From Astropecten irregularis (taxonomy: Eukaryota; Echinodermata; Asteroidea; Paxillosida; Astropectinidae): a stretch of DNA of 64,000 bases. Position 1 is the stretch's first letter. The number at the start of each line of letters is the position of its first letter. Below are positions 33,178 through 43,288 of the stretch, piece after piece. Position numbers and translations under genes: made by a program. Under the pieces are notes generated by a model that saw nothing but the letters and a program-made list of their open reading frames with translations, ran no database searches and was not told where the DNA came from. The stretch is taken from NCBI GenBank assembly GCA_963971285.1, contig OZ020250.1, forward strand, positions 8,106,499 to 8,170,498. Direction: 5' to 3'.

Positions 33178-35060
33178 CATTGAATTCAAAGTCTTCTAGT
33201 TATTCTATCGTTGGATTCCAGGTTACCATGAACGCATTCCGTGTTTCCGAGATAAATTCTTATCAGTAATATGGAACCTATGAACGCAATTCCAGCTTAC
33301 TGTATACGGTTAGCTAGCCGTCATTATGCACTGTACTATTTTGTTAAAGTTATAGGTAAATCTGCGACGATTTCTACGTTTCGGTATTTTAATACATGGA
33401 GGAGTGACTATTTAAAAATAAAGGGTGGCTGCAATGATATTTAATAAAATTTAACGAAATAATTTAATTATTACTTTTTAAAAATATATCAAATTTGGTA
33501 TAAGTTTGTTTTTAATTTTTTTTCTCGAAGTAAACTGCACCCATTATCATTTTGTGTCCACTCCCCTAGTACGGGATTTTGATTGCCGTTAGTGACGCGG
33601 GAACCAGCTTACCATTACTTGATGGCTTGTGAACCAGCTACCGAGTTCGCGAGATGACGTCACGACGTTCCACCCTAGTTAATAAAATGATTTTAACACC
33701 AACACAAGGGAGGCTCAAACTACGACAGCCACAAAAATGCGTTTTAAAGACTTCATTCCATCAATATATAAGCACAAACACCCATTGCGGCCACCCTTGA
33801 AGTATGTACCAGATCGCACAATTTTCTGCTTAAAATGATTAAGCCTCATACCGTGGGATGAGGACACACCCTCTCCCCGCCTACATATCGCTTGGGGCGG
33901 CTTGGCGCGCTCATTCGGGACGTGGCAGTAACCAATTATTTCATTTCCAGCTGGTATATCTGATCAAGAATAACAAAACAACAACCACATAAAGGGTGAA
34001 CATAAAAACTTAACAAAACGAGATCAAAAGGCATAATGTACAAATTGATTATTCCTATTATTCCTAAGAGGACATAATCTATTTTAATGAAGGTATTCAT
34101 TTTGCAATCCGTCCACGGAAATGATGGAATACTTGACAACAAAGCAAATACATATTATGCATTTTAGCTTGAATGAGTCTTTCATACCCTCCTTATATAA
34201 AAGATAATTGTATTAAACCAAGCATAAATTGTTCATGGACAGCTGGCAAAATACATAATACCTTGATTAAAATAGACATAAATCCTTCCGTCATGATCAA
34301 TACAAAACAGGCCGGCAGCCCGGAGCATTTTGGTTAAACGAACAAGGTGCAAATAACAGTGCAAATACATGCTTGAAAAGAGACTTACAAGTGGTGTGCT
34401 ACTCGGGCTTATACCGTAGCTGTTGTGTAATGTACATGTACAGTATGTGGGTGTACATGTACATGATAATAATTATGTCCATCCACATGCACAAGGGTAC
34501 ACGTTTGTACTTGTTCTGTACTACAGTACTGCAGTACATGCATGTACATCACAATGTGAATATTTGTACTGTATTGCTAATTTTGTACGTTGTGGAGAGA
34601 CGGAATGGAATGTAAAAATCACGACAAACCAGTTCTACAGTGTACAGTTCTTGTAAATGTGATGTATAAAATGTACTCAAGTGTGGTCAGAGTAACTTGA
34701 TCTATGCTTGGACGGGTCCAAGTTGGACCCACCAAATAACAGTACGAATGATAGGCGATTCAAAATGCCAACGTGTAATTTCTCTGACCTAATTCTACCT
34801 CCATGCTCTGACTCGTACGTTTTTTGTCGTATAGGCACCCTTTCGCGGCGTAGTTTTTGTGATCGCTGTCGTTTTCAACACCTCATTATTCATAACTCAT
34901 TTATAAACTATATAGGCTGACGTTTGATACTTGATATTTTCATTCTCAATTTTATTCAGAGCTGGAGAGCTTCACAGTATTTAGACGTATTTGTCAAGTT
35001 TCAATGTTTGCATTGTAGTCTCTTCTCAAGCATGAATCTACACTGCCACAGCGAAAAACC
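33178..35060. other. long non-coding stretch
   Basis: AT-rich DNA with TACATG-rich microsatellite-like patches at 34430-34560. A G/C-richer segment at 33580-33680 contains TGACGTCACGACGT. No coding exon could be supported on either strand. Confidence 0.4.
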
Positions 35061-35139
35061 CCTAGGCTGCGGTGTAAATACAAAAATATGCTGCCGGGAC
35101 CCCCTGCTGCATGTGCCCCCTATGGGGGCCTCTTAAAGA

Positions 35140-35430
35140 CCCCAAAACTTACATTTGATCAAACATTGGAGGTACCACTTGAAACCAATTTCAAAAGAAG
35201 AGGTACAACACACAAAGTATGGAATGGCCCACGCCAGACACATTTTCTGCTGCAAAGGGCCCGACAGACGTACCTAGGGGCCCGAAAAAAATTACCCTAG
35301 ATCAAACATTGGAGGTACCACTTGAAACCAATTTCAAATGAAGAGGTACATCACCCAGAGCACAGAATGGCCCATGCTTAACCAATTTTCTGCTGCAAAA
35401 GGCCTGCCAGACGCCCGCAAATATGACCTC
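35140..35430 (+). repeat. two tandem ~143-bp units
   Basis: GATCAAACATTGGAGGTACC recurs at 35157 and 35300, with downstream homology (AATGGCCCA, TTTTCTGCTGCAAA). Unit identity is roughly 85 percent by eye. No coding role. Confidence 0.75.
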
Positions 35431-35481
35431 TACCCTTAGGCTTACATGTAAATTTTAGCGTCTTAAATTAACCACAGATCC

Positions 35482-36972
35482 TTATGTGAATTACTTGAAA
35501 CGTTTTGTAAATGTTCCACTCAGGCCCAAATAAACACATGCCAAAAATAAACTTCATGCGCCTTAGCGTTTTTGAGATACGGCCATTTGAAATTTGCTCA
35601 ACCCCCCCCCCAACCCCCCCCCCCCCCTTTAGCTCCGCCCCCGGCTGAATCGAGAAAACGTGTCATCGTGCATTTTTTTTCAAGGCCATAACGTGATAAT
35701 GGTAATAGTTATAGAGCTGAAATTTTTTATTCTTACTAACCTTATGCACTAGATTTATAATCCGGCCTTAAATAGTGGATATTAAGTCCACTGTTGTACA
35801 ATTATTTACCTAGAGTAAGCATTAAAGAGAAGACGAAGTGCCCCCAGCCGAGTCGCGAAAACGTGCCATCATCCTTTTTTTCAACTTTGAGAGGTCATAA
35901 CTTGATAACGGTAACAGCTATGGAGCTGAACATTTGTATTATGACTAACTTTTGACTCTAGATTCATTATCTGGCCTTAGATGGTGGATATTTTGGAAGT
36001 TATTTGCCTCTAAAATGCGGACTTAATTCAACAGAGAGTGATTTTATTGATTTTTGGGGGTCACCCAGTGGCCACATCAGGGGCCACAGTCCACACAGAT
36101 CACCAATTTCTGATAAGTCATCCATAGTGCATTTCGACCACCAGAATTTAATTGGACATGAACAATCCATTTCTACAGGATTGGCATTCATCCAAATTTG
36201 GGTTCAGGTGAAAAAATCATAAAAGACCCCAAAAGACGGTCTTTCCGCCATGCAAGTGGTTCCCCCATGGACAGTTAACAAAATAATTATTTTAAAGTTA
36301 AAGCACTTAGTTAAATTTTGTATAATTAGATCTACATATATACAATTTCAGCTTTGGTACTCAAATCCTTCATGGTCAGGTTGTATTTTGAAAATTACAG
36401 AGTTTGTCATGGTTTTGAGCTTTAGAGTGACAAAGGCCGACATTATTCTATTGCTTCCTTTGTGAAATTGGATGCAACATTTTTAATTTAAAGTTTGGAA
36501 ATGTCCTCCATGAATATGTCATGTACGATACCAAGATCGTGTAGCATTACGGTTCCATTTAGAGGGCAAGTGGAACGGGCGGAGAGGATGTCCTTGATAT
36601 CCTGTCATCAAAAAGCATAATCTCTTCAGAATTTCGTCTTCTCTTTAATGCTTACTCTAGGTAATTAATTGTACAAAAGTGGACTTAATATCTACTATTT
36701 AGGGGCGGATTATGAATCTAGGGCATAAGGTTAGTAAGAATAAAAATTATCAGCTCTATAACTATTACCATTATCAACTTATGGCCTTGAAAAATGCACC
36801 ATGACACGTTTACGGGACTCGGCCGTGGGCAGAGCTACAAAAGGGGGGTTTTGAGCACATTTCAAATGGCCGTATCTCAAAAACGCTAAGGCGCATGAAG
36901 TTTATTTATGGTATGTGTTTATTTGGGCCTTATTGGAACATTTTTTAAAAAAGTTTCAAGTAATTCACATAA
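35482..36972. mobile_element. 1.5-kb foldback element
   Basis: Long inverted repeats: left arm 35482-35838, right arm 36632-36972 (TTATGTGAATTACTTGAAAC against its complement at the right end). A diverged second copy of the inner arm follows the left arm in tandem (35848-36000), each with the GTCATAACTTGATAACGG-type phrase. No transposase. It sits directly against the LINE fragment at 36973. Confidence 0.75.
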
Positions 36973-37591
36973 AAAACTGCAGCGAAAAGCATTTCGTATA
37001 ATCTTCACTATTGATTATTGCAAAGCCAGATCCTATGGTGATATTTGTCTATTGCATGACATTCCTGCCCTGTGGAATAGACTTGAATCACTCTCCCTGA
37101 ATTTTGGAAAATCAATCCTTTAGTGAAAGACCCACAGGGGGTGGCTTTCCTCCTCTTAGGAATAATAATTTGAGAAATTCCAACAAATTGTCTTCCATCA
37201 GATGCAGGACCAACCGCTATAAGTCTAGTGCAATCCCCTTTTTAACTTCAATTTTGAACAAGTAATAATTGGTTTATCTGCAATGACTCCCGTATCTTGT
37301 CTTTTAGGCTTTGTTTTTCTGTTGGTTTTATAGCTTGTTTATTATGCTGTAAATTTCTGTGTATTTTCTTAATGTAGTTTTCATGTACATGTATATGTAC
37401 ATGTACATGTATGTTTTAACATCGTGGTTTGATGTTTTTACCTAGTTACTATAACGCAAAGTTATTCCTCTTCAGTTTTATCTTTGTTTTTATTATTGTG
37501 TGTTTTGATGTAAATTTTACCATTGTATGAATAAGCATGTTTTTCATTTTCTTTTAACTATGTAAACGACAAGCAATTCAGCCTATGGCTG

Positions 37592-37757
37592 TGTTGTATC
37601 TTTGCCTAATTTACGAACTTAAGAAACGGAACGAAAGACACTTCTGCTCAGTAAAAACTCTTCTCATGTATTCATGTCACAACCTCCATGTTACATCCCA
37701 TCATACTTTTCTTTCCTTTCAACTCATGAGGGCGCTATGCAACTTGTGGACACAACA
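37592..37757 (-). repeat. 3' LTR of the gypsy element
   Basis: 166 bp, TG..CA ends, identical to 42187-42352. Very short for an LTR. The element reads leftward, so this is its 3' LTR. Confidence 0.95.
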
Positions 37758-37771
37758 TCTCCCCTCCTCTT
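37758..37771 (-). promoter_or_regulatory. polypurine tract (plus-strand primer)
   Basis: In element sense AAGAGGAGGGGAGA directly abuts the 3' LTR, as required for plus-strand DNA priming. Confidence 0.88.
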
Positions 37772-38040
37772 CGGAAAGGCACTTGCAAAAAGAAAAACTT
37801 AAATAAAATGAACAACTGTTTTCCTTTACATGTATAACTGGTTAACGTGCAATTGAACTTCCAAAATGCAACATAAGTTTGTCAACACAAAAGCCCCAAA
37901 AGTATAGCAAAATAATCCAAGAGTCTGATGTGTTGAACAATGCAAATACCAGAGAAAACTTATACCTCATTGAATATTTAAGTCTCATAAGCTGTGACAT
38001 CTCAAAAGCAAAACTATGGTTACATGCATGAATGATCTCA

Positions 38041-41000
38041 CTACATTTTATAATCTTTTGACCACACTGGAGGATTTCGAGGTCTAGTTGAGTGTCGAGT
38101 TTGAACATCTCTTGCCACAGGCATGGTTTCTCCTGTGGGATTCTGAGAGTGGTTAGAACTTGATCCTTGTGTCATAAGCTCTGCCGGACAAGGGCTCAAT
38201 TTTGAGGCATTCCAGATTCGCCCATCATCCAACATGTAAGTGAAAGGTCCCTTAGCTTTGACTATTTGCTGTGGAGCAGTGAATTTGATTGAACTTTTAC
38301 AAGTGTTCGGTTTCCTTACACGAACATAGTCCCCTGGTTTGAAACTACGGTTCACTGCACCGCGTTTAATGTCTGTGTAGTCGCGAGATTTTTTCTGCTT
38401 CTGTGCCACGCGATCACGAAGTTCGGAGTCATCCTGTTGTCGACGTTTGTCATGTTGAATGTTCATGCGCGTAGTCAGCTTCCTGTTATGAAGTAGTTCC
38501 GATGGCGATTTGCCTGTTGTTTGGTGAGGGGTTGATCGATAAGCAGCAAGTAATTCTGTGACTGCCTCTTTCCATCTTCTCCCCTCTTGAGAAGCAAGCT
38601 GAAGGCTCTGTTTCAGGACTCTATTCCATCGCTCAACCTCCCCATTGGCTCTGGGGTAGTAAAGCGACGACTTGTAGTGTTTGATGCCATAGTTGTGCAG
38701 AAAGTTCTCGAATTCCGCCGAAGTGAACTGGGCTCCGTTGTCGGTGACAATCTCGTGGGGTAGCCCCTCGCGTGCGAAAACAGAGGAAAGCATTGAAATG
38801 ACTGTGCGAGAGGTTACAGCCGGAGCAAAGGCAACTTCCGGCCACTTGCTATAGTAATCGATCAGAACTATAGCAAATCTGCAGTCCTGGGGTCCCTTTT
38901 CGAAAGGACCGGTGATGTCGATGGCCAGCTTTTGCCATGGTCCCTCTGGTAGAGGAACAGGTTGTAGTGGAGCAGTTCGAGGACGGGCAGTCTTGTCGTT
39001 GGTTTGACAGGTGTAGCAACTACGTATGGCCTCCTCAACCATACGGTCCATGCAAGGCCACCAATAACAGTCACGAAGCCGTTGTTTGCAGCGTACGATA
39101 CCCTGGTGTGCCTCGTGTGCAAGCGAAATGAGGTTTTCCTGCAAACTCTCAGGAATGACAAAACGGTCTCCACGCATGAGACAGTTCTCGACGACCGAAA
39201 GTTCATCTTGAACCATTGCGTATGGTCTAAGTGTGTCGTCAATATCCTTCTTGTTAGGCCAGCCATTGCTGACATAGGCAATGACGCGTTGAAGGGTCGC
39301 GTCAGCTGCAACCGCTTGTTGTAGTTGGGTTTTCTGAATCGTAGTGCCCAACAAGAGTACACTGATGGACTGGATAATGACTTCCTCGTCATCATCTTGT
39401 AATGGAGAAGTGTCCTGATGTAGAGGAAGGCGCGAAAGTGCGTCGGCTACTCTGTTTTGCGCACCAGGCAGGTACTCAGCAGTATAGTTGAATCGCAACA
39501 ATCGAGCAGCCCAGCGAGCAATTCTCATGGACTGGCGTCCAGTACCGCGAGTAGTGAGAAGCGTAGTTAAGGCCTGATGATCAGTCCGCAGAGTGAAGTG
39601 GCGGCCCCAGAGGTACTGAAACCACTTTTCACAGGACCAAACACAAGATAAGGCCTCTTTTTCACCAACCGAGTAGTTCCGTTCCGCGTTGGTGAGAGTC
39701 CGCGATGCAAACGCGATAGGAGATTCGAAGTTGTCTTTCACCTGAAGAAGTACTGCTCCGATACCATACGCGGAAGCATCCGTGGACACTATTACTGGTA
39801 AGTCCGGATCGAACAAATGTAGGGCAGTGCAGTTGGCAATGAGTTCCTTCACTTTCTTGAAACTGTGTTGTACGTCTGGCGTCCATGTGAACGGTACAGT
39901 TTTCCGAGTTAAAGCGCGCAAGGGCTCAATAACTGTGGAGTAATTTGGCACAAATCGAGCGTAGTAAGAAGCCAACCCCAAGAACGAGCGTAGTGTAGGG
40001 ACATCCTTGGGGCATGGTGCATGAAGAATTGCCTCTACATGGGAAGGGTCAGGCTGTAATCCATTACCTGACACCACGTGTCCAAGGAAGCGAAGTGAAG
40101 GAAGGTTGAACTGGCACTTACTTGGATTCAGTGTCAAGCCAAAGTCCTGTAGGCGTTGGAGTACTGCTCTGAGATGTTTATCATGTTCCTCCTGGTTGCA
40201 ACCGTAGCATACTACGTCATCCAGGTAACACTGAACACCTGGTAGCCCAGCCAGTACGGTACTCATGAGCTTCTGAAAAGCGGCTGGGGCAGATGCAAGT
40301 CCAAAGCAAACTCGCTTGAAACGAAAGAGTCCTTCTGGAGTGATAAATGCACTAAGGTCGCGAGATTCCTCTGCAAGAAGTAGCTGGTGATATGCGGAAT
40401 TCAGATCAAGTGTACTGAATATGGTAGCACCGCGAAGTTCAGAAAAAAGTTCTTGTATGTCAGGGAGTGGAAATTTGTCGATGACAACTGCCTGATTGAC
40501 TTGTCGCAAGTCCACGCATAGGCGAATTCCACCCGATTTTTTGTAGGAGACAATTATGGGCGATACCCATTCACTCGCGTCAATTCGCTCAATTATGTCC
40601 TCCTTTTCCAACCGTTGGAGTTCTGCCTTGACCTGATCGCGAACTGCATAGGGTAGTCGTCTCAGTCTCTGTTGAGTAGGATGAACTTCTGGTCGTGTCT
40701 TCACGCAATGGACAAAACCACGGGCCAAACCCACTTTTCCCTTAAATAAATCAGGGAATGACTCACGAATGGAATGTACGTACTGTTCTGAATGTCCAGT
40801 GGGTAGGTTTGTAGGCGGAGGTGTAGGTGGAGGCATCGTAGTAGTAGGTGAAGGTGTCGTAGGTGTAGGCGAGCATGACACCTTGTTGACTGGAGCGTGC
40901 ACGACTGTATCTTGTTTGAGCGTGAGCGAAAGACTGCGGATAATGTCCAGTCCGAGGATTGGGTCTCCACATGCAGCAACATAGAATTCTGCAGGAACAT

Positions 41001-42168
41001 GGTGGCTGTCGCCAAAGCAAGCTGACGTGCGGAAACAGCCCTTGATTGCAATTGGCTCGTGGAGGTACGTAGTGAGCTTTGCTTGAGGGGGTAGCAAAGC
41101 TTCGCGTAGGAAATACTTGTCGAATGTGGCAAGAGGCAGAATTGAAACTGGTGAACCAGTATCGAAAATCATAGGCACTTTGATATCACTACCCAGCGTA
41201 AGCGTACATGTAATGCTGCTGGAAGGAGAAGTGCCTACGCTATGCACTGTAAGTACATGCAGTTCAGTGTCACTGTCATTCCCCTCAAGACCGAGCTGTC
41301 TTACTTGCCCAGAGGACTTACAGACACGAGCAAAGTGTCCCATTTTGTTGCATTTGGAGCACTCTGCATCCTTAGCTTTACAGTTAGCAAAGTTAGCTTT
41401 ATGATCAGGACTGCCACAACGATAACATTGTATTTGTACAGTAGGCCTAGACATACGTTGTGCAGGATTAGGCTTACCGCGTGTCTGTGGAGTATTTGAC
41501 TGTCGACGGGGCCTGGCACCGGACCTTCGCTTGGCGTGCATAGCATGAACAGTCCCATCTGAAGCTTGAGGTGTAACACTGGCTGTACCACTGGAAATTG
41601 ACTTAGATTCGCGGAAAGCAGCTTCCATTTGCTGAGTCAAGGTCAACGCGGAAGACAGGGTAAGCTTTGGTTCAAGGAGTAACCGTTCACGAATCCTGGA
41701 TGAGCAAGTTTTTTCCACCAACTGGTCCCGAATCATCTCGTCGGCAAGTGATCCGAAGTCGCATGTCACTGCCAATTGACGCAAGGCACTGACATACTGG
41801 TCCACAGGCTCATCAATCCGTTGAGCCCGTTGACGAAATCTGTAGCGCTCGGCGACCACATTCACTGTCGGCTGGAAATGAGCCTGCAAGCGAGCAAGGG
41901 TTGCAGCGTATGTAGCATGAGCAGTGGAAGTAGCACCCTTGCTGGAAGACGGAGAGTCTGAAGTAGAAGTGGCAGGCAAAGTTGTAAAAATCCGCTGACC
42001 CTCGGGTCCCAGACAGTGCAAAAGCAAAGCACGTCTACGTTCGTCGGGATACTGTCCAGCCCCGCTGGCGAGCATGTACGTTTCGAACAACCCAAGCCAC
42101 TGTTTCCAAGGCAAGGGCGGCGTTCCCGGAGAGTTAAGAAACGGAGGAGGTGGATGCAAGTGGGCCAT
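38041..42168 (-). CDS. Ty3/gypsy Gag-Pol polyprotein, single ORF, 1375 aa
   Basis: One frame with no internal stop. ATG at 42168 follows the primer site directly. Gag occupies about residues 1-290 and ends in two zinc knuckles near 247-285: CYRCGSPDH.. (spacing irregular, C-x2-C-x4-H-x6-C) and CSKCNKMGHFARVC (canonical). Protease DTGS is near 336. Reverse transcriptase is about 490-690, with CVDLRQVN, STLDLNSAYH and the YLDD catalytic pair at 647-650. RNase H has STDASAYG near 793. Integrase has an HHCC zinc module near 1013-1055 and the D,D,E core AIDITGPF (about 1081), TDNGAQF (about 1141) and NGEVERW (about 1179). There is no env and no chromodomain. Fusion of Gag and Pol without a frameshift is usual in the Mag lineage, to which the residues and tRNA-Ser primer point. 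A 280-bp 3' UTR separates the stop from the 3' LTR. All catalytic residues I can check are present. Confidence 0.96.
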   Translation of the reverse strand: MAHLHPPPPFLNSPGTPPLPWKQWLGLFETYMLASGAGQYPDERRRALLLHCLGPEGQRIFTTLPATSTSDSPSSSKGATSTAHATYAATLARLQAHFQPTVNVVAERYRFRQRAQRIDEPVDQYVSALRQLAVTCDFGSLADEMIRDQLVEKTCSSRIRERLLLEPKLTLSSALTLTQQMEAAFRESKSISSGTASVTPQASDGTVHAMHAKRRSGARPRRQSNTPQTRGKPNPAQRMSRPTVQIQCYRCGSPDHKANFANCKAKDAECSKCNKMGHFARVCKSSGQVRQLGLEGNDSDTELHVLTVHSVGTSPSSSITCTLTLGSDIKVPMIFDTGSPVSILPLATFDKYFLREALLPPQAKLTTYLHEPIAIKGCFRTSACFGDSHHVPAEFYVAACGDPILGLDIIRSLSLTLKQDTVVHAPVNKVSCSPTPTTPSPTTTMPPPTPPPTNLPTGHSEQYVHSIRESFPDLFKGKVGLARGFVHCVKTRPEVHPTQQRLRRLPYAVRDQVKAELQRLEKEDIIERIDASEWVSPIIVSYKKSGGIRLCVDLRQVNQAVVIDKFPLPDIQELFSELRGATIFSTLDLNSAYHQLLLAEESRDLSAFITPEGLFRFKRVCFGLASAPAAFQKLMSTVLAGLPGVQCYLDDVVCYGCNQEEHDKHLRAVLQRLQDFGLTLNPSKCQFNLPSLRFLGHVVSGNGLQPDPSHVEAILHAPCPKDVPTLRSFLGLASYYARFVPNYSTVIEPLRALTRKTVPFTWTPDVQHSFKKVKELIANCTALHLFDPDLPVIVSTDASAYGIGAVLLQVKDNFESPIAFASRTLTNAERNYSVGEKEALSCVWSCEKWFQYLWGRHFTLRTDHQALTTLLTTRGTGRQSMRIARWAARLLRFNYTAEYLPGAQNRVADALSRLPLHQDTSPLQDDDEEVIIQSISVLLLGTTIQKTQLQQAVAADATLQRVIAYVSNGWPNKKDIDDTLRPYAMVQDELSVVENCLMRGDRFVIPESLQENLISLAHEAHQGIVRCKQRLRDCYWWPCMDRMVEEAIRSCYTCQTNDKTARPRTAPLQPVPLPEGPWQKLAIDITGPFEKGPQDCRFAIVLIDYYSKWPEVAFAPAVTSRTVISMLSSVFAREGLPHEIVTDNGAQFTSAEFENFLHNYGIKHYKSSLYYPRANGEVERWNRVLKQSLQLASQEGRRWKEAVTELLAAYRSTPHQTTGKSPSELLHNRKLTTRMNIQHDKRRQQDDSELRDRVAQKQKKSRDYTDIKRGAVNRSFKPGDYVRVRKPNTCKSSIKFTAPQQIVKAKGPFTYMLDDGRIWNASKLSPCPAELMTQGSSSNHSQNPTGETMPVARDVQTRHSTRPRNPPVWSKDYKM

Positions 42169-42181
42169 ATCCTCGTCGCCA
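42169..42181 (-). promoter_or_regulatory. primer-binding site, tRNA-Ser type
   Basis: In element sense TGGCGACGAGGAT lies five bases inside the 5' LTR. It is complementary to the 3' end of animal tRNA-Ser(GCU) (..ATCCTCGTCG plus CCA). The start codon follows immediately. Confidence 0.88.
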
Positions 42182-42186
42182 AAATA

Positions 42187-42352
42187 TGTTGTATCTTTGC
42201 CTAATTTACGAACTTAAGAAACGGAACGAAAGACACTTCTGCTCAGTAAAAACTCTTCTCATGTATTCATGTCACAACCTCCATGTTACATCCCATCATA
42301 CTTTTCTTTCCTTTCAACTCATGAGGGCGCTATGCAACTTGTGGACACAACA
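42187..42352 (-). repeat. 5' LTR of the gypsy element
   Basis: 166 bp, identical to the other LTR. Followed on the plus strand by the GGCTG target duplication. Confidence 0.95.
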
Positions 42353-42405
42353 GGCTGCGAAATGTCTGTGCAATAAACCATTAATAATAATAATAAGAAG
42401 AAGAA

Positions 42406-42769
42406 GAAGAAAGTCATTTTTTGTACACAACATTTTGTTAACTTATTGTTGAGATTTACGTACGTGTCAATATCAAAATCATAGGTAGCCGTGGAGCAGC
42501 TTTAACTACATTAACTACATTAAGTATGGTGACATTTATGAGGGCACCTTTAGTTAGTGTTGAAAATTGCAGCGACTCTGTAGGAATTAGTTGCATGGGA
42601 GCCATGAGCAATTCAACAGCTGACGACTAATGTATTGGTCGTCATTTCTACACTTTGCAAAATCAAACCTGCCCAATCACGTTCCAAAATGTAGCTGAGG
42701 ATGTTCCCTGTCCGTTGGTACCTGCGGTGAATTCTGAGAACATTTTCATTCACACTTTTCAAACCATAG
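42406..42769. other. non-coding; contains a paralogous empty site
   Basis: 42729-42770 (GGTGAATTCTGAG.. to ..CACTTTTCAAACC) is the uninterrupted version of the flanks of the Helentron-like element at 58170-60052. Related sequence also lies at 57550-57680. Confidence 0.6.
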
Positions 42770-42991
42770 GATGCTGTATTTATCCAGAAAAGAGTAAAAA
42801 CCAGTGACCAAAATAATTGTTGATCTTTTTTAAAAGATCAAAAATAAAAGAAATACTGTGGCCGCTTTTCACTGTTCTCTCAAAAAGCTGGCACCGTATG
42901 GGAATGAAATTTTCACAGATGACTGTTACTGTACCTTCCTTGATATTTTTGCGCATGAATCTGTATCTCTTTGACAAACACCGTATTACCT
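42770..42991. mobile_element. TTAA-flanked MITE, truncated copy 8
   Basis: Left end missing. It contains the GATC palindrome and the right half, ending ..GTATTACCT with TTAA at 42992-42995. Confidence 0.65.
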
Positions 42992-43288
42992 TTAAGGAAG
43001 TCCTTTCAGACACTGCCGTCTGAACTTTGGGCAAAATTCCTGATAAAACCATCTTATTATTAGATGTCATAATGGGCCTCTGAAAATGTCAGGAGCCATG
43101 CAGGATTCGAATGCTGAATGAACCCGAAGTAGTTTGTATTCGGAATAAAAAATAAAAAATGAGAACCATGCAGGGGAAGTCATAAATGTGAATTATTTTC
43201 CGCAGGTAGTTTACAAAGACAACCTCGTAAAACAACATGAAGCTAAAATACCCAGCATAAACTCTCAATATTTCATCGCTCGAGGTTT

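Larger units (their letters stand above)
37592..42352 (-). mobile_element. complete Ty3/gypsy LTR retrotransposon (Mag/SURL type)
   Basis: 4761 bp. LTRs at 37592-37757 and 42187-42352 are 166 bp each and identical by eye, with TGTTGT..ACAACA ends. Target duplication GGCTG at 37587-37591 and 42353-42357. A tRNA-Ser-type primer site, a purine tract and one uninterrupted Gag-Pol frame are all present. Everything points to a very recent insertion that may still be mobile. Confidence 0.96.
36973..42405 (+). mobile_element. CR1/L2-like LINE 3' end, split by a gypsy insertion
   Basis: 36973-37123 encodes LQRKAFRIIF and LESLSLNFGKSIL, the C-terminal reverse-transcriptase tail of CR1/L2-type elements (usual form RRxxLCxxFxKK). 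A 3' UTR follows to 37591. After the gypsy element it continues at 42353 with GCTGCGAAATGTCTGTGCAA, AATAAA-like sequence and a TAA/GAA microsatellite tail at about 42380-42412. Frameshifted and 5' truncated. Confidence 0.68.

Noticed and set aside
40701..41132. Overlapping frames of 143, 96, 95 codons etc. within 38041-42168
   Set aside because: All are shadows of the gypsy Gag-Pol frame.
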